Positions 27,555 to 35,914 of a DNA stretch of 64,000 nt are shown here, piece by piece. The stretch lies in NCBI RefSeq assembly GCF_000426545.1, contig NZ_AUFO01000011.1, positions 1 to 64,000 of the forward strand, read 5' to 3'. The position numbers and the translations under genes are program-made. The DNA comes from Paenibacillus massiliensis subsp. panacisoli DSM 21345. GTDB taxonomy: Bacteria > Bacillota > Bacilli > Paenibacillales > Paenibacillaceae. A model generated the notes under the pieces. It made no database searches, was not told where the DNA came from, and saw nothing but the letters and a program-made list of their open reading frames with translations. The number at the start of each line of letters is the position of its first letter. Within the stretch, counting starts at the first letter, position 1.

Positions 27555-28388
27555 ATGACAAACATCAGCGTCCATGAGCTTGAACAGAAAGCCGCTGAGC
27601 TTAGACAGACAGCTCTAACAATGATTTATGAAGCACAATCAGGACATCCTGGCGGGTCGCTGTCTGCTGCTGATTTTGTAACAGCCCTTTATTTCAGAGA
27701 AATGAATATCGATCCGGAGAATCCGAAATGGGAAGATCGTGACCGTTTTGTACTCTCCAAAGGACATGTTTGTCCAATTCAATACGCTGCACTGGCACAT
27801 CGAGGATACGTTCCCATGGAGACCATTCATACACTCCGGCAATACGGATCTCCATTTCAAGGCCATCCTGATATGAAAAAGTGCCCTGGCATTGACATTT
27901 CAACAGGCTCGCTCGGTCAAGGTCTGTCCTGTGCTGTAGGCATGGCTTTAGCAGGCAAACGGGACAACAAGGACTATCGGGTATTTGCCATCCTGGGCGA
28001 TGGAGAATGTCAGGAAGGACAAATATGGGAGGCCGCTCAAACCGCGAATAAGTATCAGCTGGATAATCTGATCGTCTTTGTCGACGACAACAATCTGCAG
28101 ATTGACGGTACATGTGATGAAATTATGCCAAATCTGGATCTGGAGCTTAAGTTCAAGGCCTTCGGCTTTGAAACGAGACGCATCGACGGTCATGACATGC
28201 AGCAGATTGTGGATACGTTGGATGAGGTGCGTGAGCTGAAGAACAAGCCTATCTGCATCGTGTGCAATACGATTAAGGGCAAGGGTGTATCGTTCATGGA
28301 AGATGTGTGTGGCTGGCACGGAGTTGCGCCCAAGGAAGCAGAGTATTTGCAGGCACTAGAAGAAATTGCGGGAGGTCTGAAAAAATGA
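27555..28388 (+). CDS. transketolase, N-terminal (TPP-binding) subunit
   Basis: Half of a split transketolase, 277 residues, carrying the pyrophosphate and Mg part of the thiamine diphosphate site: SGHPGGSLSAADF, the catalytic SKGHVCP, and the TPP motif ILGDGECQEGQIWEA ending in DDNNLQIDG. ATG at 27555 follows GAGGTGA; the GTG at 27546 lies within the SD. It overlaps its partner's start by four bases (ATGA), typical of subunits made one-to-one. Split transketolases of this kind often serve special sugar pathways (apulose-4-phosphate or sulfofructose cleavage are described cases) rather than the core pentose pathway. Confidence 0.9.
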   Translation: MTNISVHELEQKAAELRQTALTMIYEAQSGHPGGSLSAADFVTALYFREMNIDPENPKWEDRDRFVLSKGHVCPIQYAALAHRGYVPMETIHTLRQYGSPFQGHPDMKKCPGIDISTGSLGQGLSCAVGMALAGKRDNKDYRVFAILGDGECQEGQIWEAAQTANKYQLDNLIVFVDDNNLQIDGTCDEIMPNLDLELKFKAFGFETRRIDGHDMQQIVDTLDEVRELKNKPICIVCNTIKGKGVSFMEDVCGWHGVAPKEAEYLQALEEIAGGLKK

Positions 28389-29344
28389 GTGTACAAGAGA
28401 ATACAGCAGTAGTGAAGAAAATTGCAACTCGTGAAGCCTTCGGTCATGAAATTGTGGAGCTGGGTAAGAGCAATAAAAATATATACGTCGTGGATATTGA
28501 TATCGGCAAGTCCTGTAAGACTACGGAGTTCGCCAAGCAGCTCCCGGACCAACATGTTAATGTGGGCATCGCCGAGCAGAATGCGGCTGGCCTGTCCGCA
28601 GGTCTCGCCACTACCGGCAAAATTCCCTTCATTAGTACCTATGCGGTGTTTGGCTCGCTTCGTATGGCAGAACAGATTCGCCAAGAAGTCTGCTATCCTA
28701 ACCTGAATGTGAAAATTGCATGCTCGCATGGAGGGCTGACACCTGCGAATGATGGAGGCAGTCATCAGGCTATTGAGGATATGGGCGTGCTGCGTACTAT
28801 TCCTAATATGACGGTTATTATGGGCTCCGATTATTACTCTACCCGTAAGCTGGTGGCTCAAGCAGCAGAGCATTACGGCCCAGTCTATCTTCGTTTCACT
28901 CGCGATGCAATTCCTGTAATCTACGACGAGAATGAGGAATTCCAGATCGGTAAGGCCAAGAAGCTGAAGCAAGGCAAGGATCTGGCCATCATCGCCAATG
29001 GGGACACCGTCTATCTGGCCATACAAGCAGCCGAGCAATTGGAGCAGGAGGGCATCTTCGTTACCTTGCTCGATATGCATACGTTGAAGCCGCTGGATCG
29101 GGAAGCTGTCGTGGAGTGTCTGAGCACCGGACACATCATTACCGTTGAGGATCATAACATTCTCAATGGCCTCGGGAGTGCTGTCAGCGAGGTAGTAGCC
29201 GAGGAAGGTGGAGCAGTTCTTCGCAGAATCGGAATCCAGGATAAATTTGGTGAGTCGGCACCTTACGAACAACTGCTGAAGCTTAATGGAATTACAATTG
29301 AAAACATCGTTAATACAGCACGTACCATGCTCAAACGCAACTAA
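28385..29344 (+). CDS. transketolase, C-terminal subunit
   Basis: Partner of the preceding subunit, 319 residues. The pyrimidine-binding domain (NVGIAEQNAAGLSAGLATTGKIPFI, with the conserved Glu that activates TPP) is followed by the transketolase C-terminal domain (about residues 185-310, GKDLAIIANGDTVYLAIQA). Translationally coupled to the N-subunit. The complex would move a two-carbon unit from a ketose donor; which ketose is unknown. There is no kinase in the operon, so the phosphorylated partner must come from central metabolism or the donor is unphosphorylated. Confidence 0.9.
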   Translation: MSVQENTAVVKKIATREAFGHEIVELGKSNKNIYVVDIDIGKSCKTTEFAKQLPDQHVNVGIAEQNAAGLSAGLATTGKIPFISTYAVFGSLRMAEQIRQEVCYPNLNVKIACSHGGLTPANDGGSHQAIEDMGVLRTIPNMTVIMGSDYYSTRKLVAQAAEHYGPVYLRFTRDAIPVIYDENEEFQIGKAKKLKQGKDLAIIANGDTVYLAIQAAEQLEQEGIFVTLLDMHTLKPLDREAVVECLSTGHIITVEDHNILNGLGSAVSEVVAEEGGAVLRRIGIQDKFGESAPYEQLLKLNGITIENIVNTARTMLKRN

Positions 29345-29378
29345 CTATATATAAATCAATCAAAGGAGTGTTTAAACC

Positions 29379-30137
29379 ATGTTTGAACTAACCAATCGCG
29401 TAGCCATTGTAACGGGAAGTGGCTCCAAAAGAGGAATCGGACGCACGATTGCACTGACTTTAGCCAAGCAAGGAGCGAAGGTATGCATCGCTGATATCAA
29501 TCAGGAAGGTATTCAGGAGACGGTGGATGCTATTAAGGCAGCAGGTGGAGAAGCAATCGGGGTCGAACTGAATGTGACGAGCGAAGAGTCTACAAAGGCT
29601 ATGGTGGCACAGGTCCTTGAGGCGTATGGAAGCATAGACATCCTGGTCAACAATGCTGGCATATCTCAAAAGGCAACCGTTGCAGAGATGACGCTTGAGG
29701 ATGTGACACGGGTATTTAACGTCAACATGTTCGGACTGTTCCTGTGCACGCAGGCTGTACTTGAGCCTATGAAGAAGCAGGGATATGGTCGAATCGTCAA
29801 TCTCTCTTCAGTCTCTGCGAAGCGTGGTGGGGGCGTATTCGGAGGTGCACATTATTCTGCATCCAAGGCGGCTGTATTGGGCTTCTCCAAGAATCTGGCG
29901 CGTGAAGTGGCAGCGGACGGGATCACCGTTAACTCCGTTGCGCCTGGTCTGGTGAATACGGATATCTGGAAGTCGCTCGATAAAGAGGTGGCTGATGGTG
30001 TTATTGCAGGCATCCCGATGGGACGTCCTGGTGAGACGGAGGAGATTGCCGCAGCTATCGCATTTCTGGCCTCTGAGGAATCCTCGTATATTACTGGCGA
30101 AGAGATTGACATCAATGGTGGTTCGCACATGGATTAA
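29379..30137 (+). CDS. SDR family NAD(P)-dependent oxidoreductase
   Basis: Complete classical short-chain dehydrogenase of 252 residues: cofactor loop TGSGSKRGIGR (residues 12-22), NNAG near 90, catalytic Ser in VNLSSVSAKRGG and the YxxxK pair in HYSASKAAV. C-terminal motif GEEIDINGGSHMD. SD AAAGGAG precedes the ATG. Last gene of the operon; it probably oxidises a polyol or sugar acid to the ketose used by the split transketolase. Confidence 0.9.
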   Translation: MFELTNRVAIVTGSGSKRGIGRTIALTLAKQGAKVCIADINQEGIQETVDAIKAAGGEAIGVELNVTSEESTKAMVAQVLEAYGSIDILVNNAGISQKATVAEMTLEDVTRVFNVNMFGLFLCTQAVLEPMKKQGYGRIVNLSSVSAKRGGGVFGGAHYSASKAAVLGFSKNLAREVAADGITVNSVAPGLVNTDIWKSLDKEVADGVIAGIPMGRPGETEEIAAAIAFLASEESSYITGEEIDINGGSHMD

Positions 30138-30233
30138 TAGTAGATTGCAAGTAGGAACAGGCATCCTGCCATACAAGCATACAGGTGCACGGAGGGATGT
30201 CTGGAGTACAGGCTCAGCTATAAATATAATCGA

Positions 30234-30263
30234 AAGGAGCTCCTGATCGGGGAGCTCCTTTTT
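30234..30263 (+). terminator. terminator after SDR operon
   Basis: AGGAGCTCC, loop TGATCGG, GGAGCTCCT and TTTT. Confidence 0.9.
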
Positions 30264-30374
30264 GGCATATGATCTTTGTACAGAATCCATTTGTCATTCA
30301 TGTATAACATTTTCGCTCCATATGTATTCCATAAGACTCCATAAGAACTACGTGTGACTTATGTTCCGTCCTCA

Positions 30375-31010
30375 TTATTGAATATAGGGTAGAAGTGCGA
30401 TTACGAACTCGTATACAAAATAGAGCGCAAATCCCAGCAGAAGAATGCCTGCAATAATAGAAACGATCTGAATCATTTTGCGGCTCATGACTTTTCTTGT
30501 GATCGACACGATGGTCAGCAAGCCGATGTCATGAATGAGAATGCCGCTCAGCACACCGCTGGCAGCGATGGCAAAGCTTCCTTTATTGCCTGCGCTATAG
30601 GAATCGGTCAGGACAGCACCGAACACGGACACCCAAAAAATCAGATTACCTGGGGAAACGGCCACCAGCAGTCCATTCCGGTATGTACTCCAAAATGATT
30701 TATTCGTTCGTTCATCTGCCGGGGTGATGTCTTTATCAGCATTCTTGATAGAGTCGTAGCCCAAGTAGGCAAGAAAGCCTGCGCCAGCAATCCATAACGG
30801 GATCTGGACAAAGGGAAGAGCGAGTATAGAAGCAAAACCGAAGACCATGGCCAGAATTAGTGCTACATCAATCGTCATTCCACCCAGTCCTACAGCCCAG
30901 CCGTGAATAAAGCCGTTCTTCAAGCCTTGCTTGGTCATTTCAACCGTTATGGCTCCTACAGGCATGGCGATTGCCAGGCCAATCAGAAAATATTTCAAAT
31001 ATATATCCAT
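30375..31010 (-). CDS. LysE family transporter
   Basis: Inner-membrane exporter of the LysE/RhtB superfamily, 211 residues with about six hydrophobic helices. The N-terminal family signature is AIAMPVGAITVEMTKQGLKNGFIHGWAVGLGG (residues 13-44), and the second conserved block is NGLLVAVSPGNLIFWVSVFG. SD AAAGGAC precedes the ATG. Single gene, divergent from the acetyltransferase gene. Substrate probably an amino acid or a related small molecule. Confidence 0.88.
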   Translation of the reverse strand: MDIYLKYFLIGLAIAMPVGAITVEMTKQGLKNGFIHGWAVGLGGMTIDVALILAMVFGFASILALPFVQIPLWIAGAGFLAYLGYDSIKNADKDITPADERTNKSFWSTYRNGLLVAVSPGNLIFWVSVFGAVLTDSYSAGNKGSFAIAASGVLSGILIHDIGLLTIVSITRKVMSRKMIQIVSIIAGILLLGFALYFVYEFVIALLPYIQ

Positions 31011-31221
31011 CGTACTGTCCTTTCATTACCAATAAATTCACACCTCAAGGAGACATATGACATTCAGTGTAATATAACCCAATTCATAATTCAATATTTT
31101 TATAACTAGCTAGCGGGTAGGGCTTGTTACTGTATCCACAACCACTCCAAACAGGGAGCGAGGTGGAGTATAATTACAACAACAAGAATGGATGTTTCAT
31201 GAAGGAAAGGAGATAACTGCT

Positions 31222-32154
31222 ATGATGAAAAAAGCTTACTACCTCCGTCGTCCTGTCATATCTGACGCCCAGGCTGTCTGTGATCTTGTAGCCGCCTGTG
31301 ATACGGAGGATCTGGGGGCACCTGATATCGTGCTAGATGATGTTCTGGACATGTGGTCTGGCTTCGATCTCAACAATAATGTGTGGGTCGTGGCGGATGC
31401 AGACTCCTCATTAATCGGTTACGCATTTTTGGAGGAGGACAGTGAAGAGAAGCTGTTCAGCTACGGGTGCGTGCTTCCCTCGGCACGGGGCTACGGCGTT
31501 GGCTCTGCATTAATCTCTGCGCTGGAAGCACGTGCTCATGAGCTTCGTGAAGCTTCTGGAGTATCGAAACGGCTACAAAGCATGATTCCCACCTTATGTG
31601 AGGATGCCAACCATTTACTGAAGTCTAAGGGCTTCGTTCCGGTCCGCTATTTCAAGCGAATGGCAATACGTTGGAACGAGGCACCCACTCCAGCCATTCC
31701 ACTGGAAGGCTTCACGATCAAGCCTTTTGTGAAAGGACAGGATGAGCAGTCTGTCTATGAGGCCTATATCCAATCGTTTGCCGATCATTGGGACTTCACC
31801 GTGCCTGCCTTCGAGAAATGGAAAGAGAAGACGCAGCTTCCTACATTCGACGAGCAATGGTGGATGGTAGCTTGGGATTCGACAAATAACGTGGCTGGCT
31901 TTGCGCTATGCCGAATGCGCGAGGATATGCTCTTCATTGAGCAGATTGGTGTGCGGCGACAGTATCGTGGACGCGGTCTAGCGCAACTGTTGCTGCATTC
32001 TGTATTCGAGAGTTCCTATCGGACAGGGCAGCCACATATTTCGCTTGGCGTCGATGCCGCCAATCCTTCAGGTGCATATCGCCTCTATGAGAAGGTGGGC
32101 ATGAGACCAGACCACGAGATCAGCATTTATGAGAAGCTATTTCCGCATTCCTAA
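31222..32154 (+). CDS. tandem GNAT-domain acetyltransferase
   Basis: 310-residue cytosolic protein with two GNAT domains, as in mycothiol-synthase-like enzymes. Domain 1 (about 1-150) has a poor acetyl-CoA loop (SARGYGVGSALI). Domain 2 (about 165-310) has the canonical RRQYRGRGLAQLLLHSVFE and NPSGAYRLYEKVGM, so catalysis is probably there. The start at 31222 follows AAAGGAGATAACTGCT. Firmicutes do not make mycothiol, so the substrate is unknown. Confidence 0.85.
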   Translation: MMKKAYYLRRPVISDAQAVCDLVAACDTEDLGAPDIVLDDVLDMWSGFDLNNNVWVVADADSSLIGYAFLEEDSEEKLFSYGCVLPSARGYGVGSALISALEARAHELREASGVSKRLQSMIPTLCEDANHLLKSKGFVPVRYFKRMAIRWNEAPTPAIPLEGFTIKPFVKGQDEQSVYEAYIQSFADHWDFTVPAFEKWKEKTQLPTFDEQWWMVAWDSTNNVAGFALCRMREDMLFIEQIGVRRQYRGRGLAQLLLHSVFESSYRTGQPHISLGVDAANPSGAYRLYEKVGMRPDHEISIYEKLFPHS

Positions 32155-32270
32155 GTTCTACATGGATCATTGAAGACGGCGCCCATCCTTCGTTATCCTA
32201 TCGATAACGGCAAGTAACTAGTAGAATGTGGGGAAAGATCAACAATATAAAAGACGGAGGGATTAGGGAG

Positions 32271-32798
32271 ATGTCTATATTGCTGTCTATTGGTCTGCTA
32301 TGCATGATTCTGCTTATCTTGTTCAGAAGATCCATCACAGGAGCTCTACGAATTGAAAATCATGTCATAGTGCAGCAATTAAGCACGGCTAAGTGGTATC
32401 GGAACCATTGGCTAGGAGGTCTATTCTTATTCATGCTCAATACGGTGTTATTTGGCGGCACGTTGCTTGCACTCTATATAACTACATTTTTCCTAATCCC
32501 CTACGTACATATAGTAATCATGCTATTGGCGGTACTCCTTAGTGTCTACTTGTGGTCTATTCTAGGCAAAGCGTGGCAGGGTGATCGGAGTGACCGTCTT
32601 AAGATGGGGATGGTTGGGGGAAGTTTTTATTTGTTGCTGGCCTTGCTGTGTATGTATGGGCTCGTTACGCTGACGCCTGCTTATCCCGGTGAAGATACAT
32701 TTATGAGCGCTTTGGGCTTCATATTTGGTATAGTAGTTACTACCGTAGCCTTTGTAGTCTGTCTGATGTTTACGGGCTTATCGCGCGTCAGGGATTAA
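32271..32798 (+). CDS. hypothetical membrane protein
   Basis: Not a family I recognise. From ATG 32271 (SD GGAGGGATTAGGGAG) it reads 175 residues with about five hydrophobic segments near 1-18, 48-70, 75-97, 115-137 and 150-172. No catalytic motif is visible. It is followed after 54 bp by an MFS gene on the same strand. Confidence 0.75.
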   Translation: MSILLSIGLLCMILLILFRRSITGALRIENHVIVQQLSTAKWYRNHWLGGLFLFMLNTVLFGGTLLALYITTFFLIPYVHIVIMLLAVLLSVYLWSILGKAWQGDRSDRLKMGMVGGSFYLLLALLCMYGLVTLTPAYPGEDTFMSALGFIFGIVVTTVAFVVCLMFTGLSRVRD

Positions 32799-32852
32799 GA
32801 CTGATCAGTGAGGCGAACGGGATAAATGTATTGGAAAGTAGGGAAGTAGGCT

Positions 32853-34061
32853 TTGGCACAATCCGAAGGTAACACTGTAAAATTAAATCCATTATCCTTC
32901 TCGTTCATTCGTTTCTATATACTAGCCTTTCTATTCTTTGCCGCGAATTCCGCATTAACCATCATTCTTCCGCTACGCAGTGAAGCTGCCGGCCTCAGTG
33001 AGGCCGAGATTGGCTTGATGATGGGCTCGTATATGTTCACCTGTATGCTGCTGCGGCCCTTTGCGGGACAGCTGCTAGGGAGATACGGTCCGCTTCGTGT
33101 CATGAAGGGACTATTGCTGTTGCACGCCATTACGTTGCTGCTGTTCATGATCGCTGTGGCCGAGAGCTATCTCTGGCTTCGGGCGCTACAGGGTGTAGCT
33201 ACAGCGTTTTTCTCCATGACCATGCAGGCAGGCATGATGGAGAAGCTGCAGGACAAGGATCGTGCTCAGGGTCTGTCGATGTACACCCTGTTCACGATGG
33301 TTCCTTCGCTTATCGTTCCTGTACTCGCTATTCAGATTTGGGAGCAGGCCCACCACATGTGGTATGTACTCTTGTTATGTGGACTGGCTGTGCTACCACT
33401 GCTGTTCGGGTATAATCTGGATTTGCCGCGAAGCACAGTACAGAATGCAGCGTATACGCTAAAGGATATGCTTCGTTCCCTGAGTGGGCTCTGGCGCAGC
33501 ATCCCCTTATTGGTGAGCACACTCATTATGCTCTGTGCTTCATGTGTCTTTGGAGCGACAGCTACATTTTTACCCCTATATATGGTATCTTCGGGCACGG
33601 GAAGTGTCGGTCTGTTCTTGGCCATTCAAGGACTGGTGGTCATCCTGTGCAGGTTCATGCTGCGCAAAAAAATCCCGTCAGACGGTAGCTGGAGCCCTTG
33701 GCTAATGGGCGGGCTGTTGCTCTCTGCTGCGATGGGAACCCAACTGCTGGTGCTGCTGGAGTGGCTTGGACCGTTCGTATACGTGTCCGCTATATTCAGT
33801 GGATTCGCTCTTGCGCTGCTGTATCCGACATTAACAACGTATCTGTCCTTTGTGCTGCCGGCAGAGTCGAGATATGTCATGATGGGAATCTTCATGTCCT
33901 CGTACGATCTGGGCTTTGCGCTTGGCGGGTTCGCGATGGGGATGATTGTGCAGTTCAGCTCATATTCGACAATGTTCATGGTCTGTACGTTGCTGTCTCT
34001 ACTCGCTGTAATTCCGATCGTGGGCTACAGGAAGCGGATGGGGGAAGGGGCCAGGGTATAG
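32853..34061 (+). CDS. MFS transporter (possible metallophore/drug exporter)
   Basis: Twelve-helix MFS protein of 402 residues starting with TTG (SD GGGAAG upstream). The N-terminus, FIRFYILAFLFFAANSALTIILPL, and the loop GQLLGRYGPLRVMKG resemble the CntE/opine-metallophore exporter branch and YwoG-like efflux proteins. No opine-synthase gene is near, so I do not assign that role. A strong terminator separates it from the biosynthetic cluster that follows; it could still export that product, but this is inference. Confidence 0.8.
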   Translation: MAQSEGNTVKLNPLSFSFIRFYILAFLFFAANSALTIILPLRSEAAGLSEAEIGLMMGSYMFTCMLLRPFAGQLLGRYGPLRVMKGLLLLHAITLLLFMIAVAESYLWLRALQGVATAFFSMTMQAGMMEKLQDKDRAQGLSMYTLFTMVPSLIVPVLAIQIWEQAHHMWYVLLLCGLAVLPLLFGYNLDLPRSTVQNAAYTLKDMLRSLSGLWRSIPLLVSTLIMLCASCVFGATATFLPLYMVSSGTGSVGLFLAIQGLVVILCRFMLRKKIPSDGSWSPWLMGGLLLSAAMGTQLLVLLEWLGPFVYVSAIFSGFALALLYPTLTTYLSFVLPAESRYVMMGIFMSSYDLGFALGGFAMGMIVQFSSYSTMFMVCTLLSLLAVIPIVGYRKRMGEGARV

Positions 34062-34097
34062 GTCGGTAGCTTTTGAAATCCAAGTATTGTATGCGAT

Positions 34098-34134
34098 AAC
34101 CGTTTCCCGGAATTCCAACGGAAACGGTTTTTTT
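34098..34134 (+). terminator. terminator before the biosynthetic cluster
   Basis: AACCGTTTCC (34098-34107) pairs with GGAAACGGTT (34120-34129), then TTTTT. Confidence 0.92.
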
Positions 34135-34184
34135 GATTTTTATAATGTAAAGATTATGAAAGTAAATTATTACAATTTACACTA

Positions 34185-34215
34185 TTGACGAATGCCCTTT
34201 GGAAGGGTTTATAAT
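34185..34215 (+). promoter_or_regulatory. probable promoter of the biosynthetic cluster
   Basis: TTGACG (34185-34190), 19-base spacer, TATAAT (34210-34215). The long spacer suggests activator dependence. A second TATAAT lies at 34220-34225. The inverted repeat CCCTTTGGAAGGG sits in the spacer and could be an operator. The leader to the first gene is about 125 bp and very GC-rich. Confidence 0.5.
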
Positions 34216-34346
34216 TGTATATAATTCCATGTATGGGATTAGAAGGGTTATACAACTTGCCGGGTGGATCATCCAGAGAAGCTCGCCTGCGCCCGCCCCT
34301 CGCTTTCCGGCCGTCTGGCCGCCCAAGAAAAGGAGGAGGAATTGAA

Positions 34347-34625
34347 ATGCAGAGCCAAGTAATCCGCATGATTAGTGAAGTGAAGGAAGACCACGAACTC
34401 CCCGGGAAGCTGGATGGCACCTCGGATATTATTCATGACGCAGGTCTGGACTCCCTGCAGCTGGTGCATTTTATGCTGAAGATTGAAGATGAATTTGACG
34501 TGGAAGTCGATTTTGACAATTTTGAACTGGAATACTTAAGCTCCATTGATGCTTTCTGCGATTATATCCGGCAAATGAAGGAACACTCTGGATTGACGGA
34601 GACAACGGAAATCGGGACAATATGA
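34347..34625 (+). CDS. acyl/peptidyl carrier protein 1 (biosynthetic cluster)
   Basis: Stand-alone 92-residue carrier protein. The phosphopantetheine attachment motif is GLDSLQL with Ser36, in the expected position at the start of helix 2. Strongly acidic helix 2/3 (KIEDEFDVEVDFDNFELEYL). The start at 34347 is set by AAGGAGGAGGAATTGAA; the longer open frame (from 34215) covers the promoter. First gene of the cluster, followed directly by the radical SAM gene. In the butirosin pathway a similar free carrier (BtrI) holds the growing side chain. No phosphopantetheinyl transferase is in the cluster, so a host enzyme must activate it. Confidence 0.88.
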   Translation: MQSQVIRMISEVKEDHELPGKLDGTSDIIHDAGLDSLQLVHFMLKIEDEFDVEVDFDNFELEYLSSIDAFCDYIRQMKEHSGLTETTEIGTI

Positions 34626-34674
34626 CGTCATGACGCGCTAAAGCTCTATCAAATCGATAGCGAGGTGCATAACG

Positions 34675-35868
34675 ATGCAGCCGAAAAGCCATGTATTGAT
34701 TGACGAAAAGGCGTTCAAGCTGATTAAAAGAAATTTAAAAAATGCTTCGGTTTCCTACCGTAACTCCGTCAAGGACCCAGCCTTCAGAACGGACATGCCC
34801 CATACTATTGGCATCAAGCTGACCAACCGCTGTAATCTCCGCTGTACTCACTGCTTTGAATGGAACGAGGAAGGCTACCACCATCAGATGGACAAGGAAG
34901 AACAGAATATGGATTTGGACCCTGCGTTGCTCAGACAAATTTTACAGGAGACACAGGAGGTCAAATCCCGTTTGTATATGTGGGGTGGGGAACCGATGTT
35001 CCACCGCCGTTTTGATGAAATTTTGGACGTGCTGGCCGAGGACCGACGGGAGATGACGTTCTGCACAAATGGTCTGCTAATCGACAAGCATCTCGACCGA
35101 ATCCTGGAATTGTCCGACAATCTGGAGCTGCTGATCGCCGTTGAAGGCTTCGAGCGCGAGCATGATCTGATCCGCGGCAAAGGCACCTTCAAAAAAACGA
35201 TGGCACAGATGCAGCGGCTGATCGAGCTTCGTGATCAAGGCTTGTATAAAGGTAGAGTAACCGTGCATGCAGTCATTAATGACAACATGATCGGACGTAT
35301 GTTCGAATTCCTCGAAATGTTCGAGACCATGAAGCTGGATCTCGTTCTGCTTACATTCCCATGGTATATCTCCAAAGAAACCTCACTCAAAATGGACGAC
35401 TATTTTTCCCGCAACTTCTCCTGGCTACGCGAGCTTGAAGAAAACAATATCAGCAGTTGGCATGCCTTTAAGTACAAAATCAATCCGGACCATATCGATC
35501 CCCTCATGCAGGAGCTCCGTCGTATCAATGAGCGCGTATGGAATATCCGGGTTCGTTATCAGCCAGGTCTCGACTTCGAGGAGATCGACAAATTCATTCA
35601 TGGCGAGGAATTGGTCAGTCGCTGCTCCTCGCGCTGTCTTGCCCTGAATTCACGCACAGACATTTTGCCTGATGGAAAAGTCATGCCCTGCAAGTTTTTC
35701 AGCGAGTTCACAATCGGAAGCCTACAGGAGAACACGCTGAAGGAAATCTGGGAATCCGACAAATATGAAATGACCCGCTCTATCATCAACGAAAAGGGGC
35801 TGACTCCTGTATGCTCCAAATGCAGCGTGCTTTATCTTCATGGGGCCGGTTCACTGAAATATATTTGA
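34675..35868 (+). CDS. radical SAM/SPASM domain enzyme (biosynthetic cluster)
   Basis: 397-residue radical S-adenosylmethionine enzyme. The [4Fe-4S] motif CNLRCTHC places ligands at Cys53, Cys57 and Cys60. The SAM-binding GGEP-type motif is MWGGEPMFH near 100-110. The C-terminal SPASM-like region supplies further cysteines (CSSRC, DGKVMPCKFF, then CSKC near 386). SPASM enzymes oxidise or cross-link peptides or carrier-bound amino acids. No peptide precursor is visible, so a carrier-bound or free small substrate is likelier. It lies 49 bp after carrier protein 1. The exact reaction cannot be read from sequence. Confidence 0.88.
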   Translation: MQPKSHVLIDEKAFKLIKRNLKNASVSYRNSVKDPAFRTDMPHTIGIKLTNRCNLRCTHCFEWNEEGYHHQMDKEEQNMDLDPALLRQILQETQEVKSRLYMWGGEPMFHRRFDEILDVLAEDRREMTFCTNGLLIDKHLDRILELSDNLELLIAVEGFEREHDLIRGKGTFKKTMAQMQRLIELRDQGLYKGRVTVHAVINDNMIGRMFEFLEMFETMKLDLVLLTFPWYISKETSLKMDDYFSRNFSWLRELEENNISSWHAFKYKINPDHIDPLMQELRRINERVWNIRVRYQPGLDFEEIDKFIHGEELVSRCSSRCLALNSRTDILPDGKVMPCKFFSEFTIGSLQENTLKEIWESDKYEMTRSIINEKGLTPVCSKCSVLYLHGAGSLKYI

Positions 35869-35914
35869 GCAGCAGCCGAACAAGTAGAGCAGCTTTTAAA
35901 AGGAGATGCACAAG

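Noticed and set aside
32853-34061. Opine-metallophore exporter (cntE) as a firm name
   Set aside because: Similarity is only at the N-terminus, and no cntKLM-type genes are nearby.
34190-35914. RiPP pathway with a precursor peptide near the radical SAM gene
   Set aside because: The small gene next to it is a carrier protein with a clear DSL motif, and the gaps are too short for a precursor with SD.
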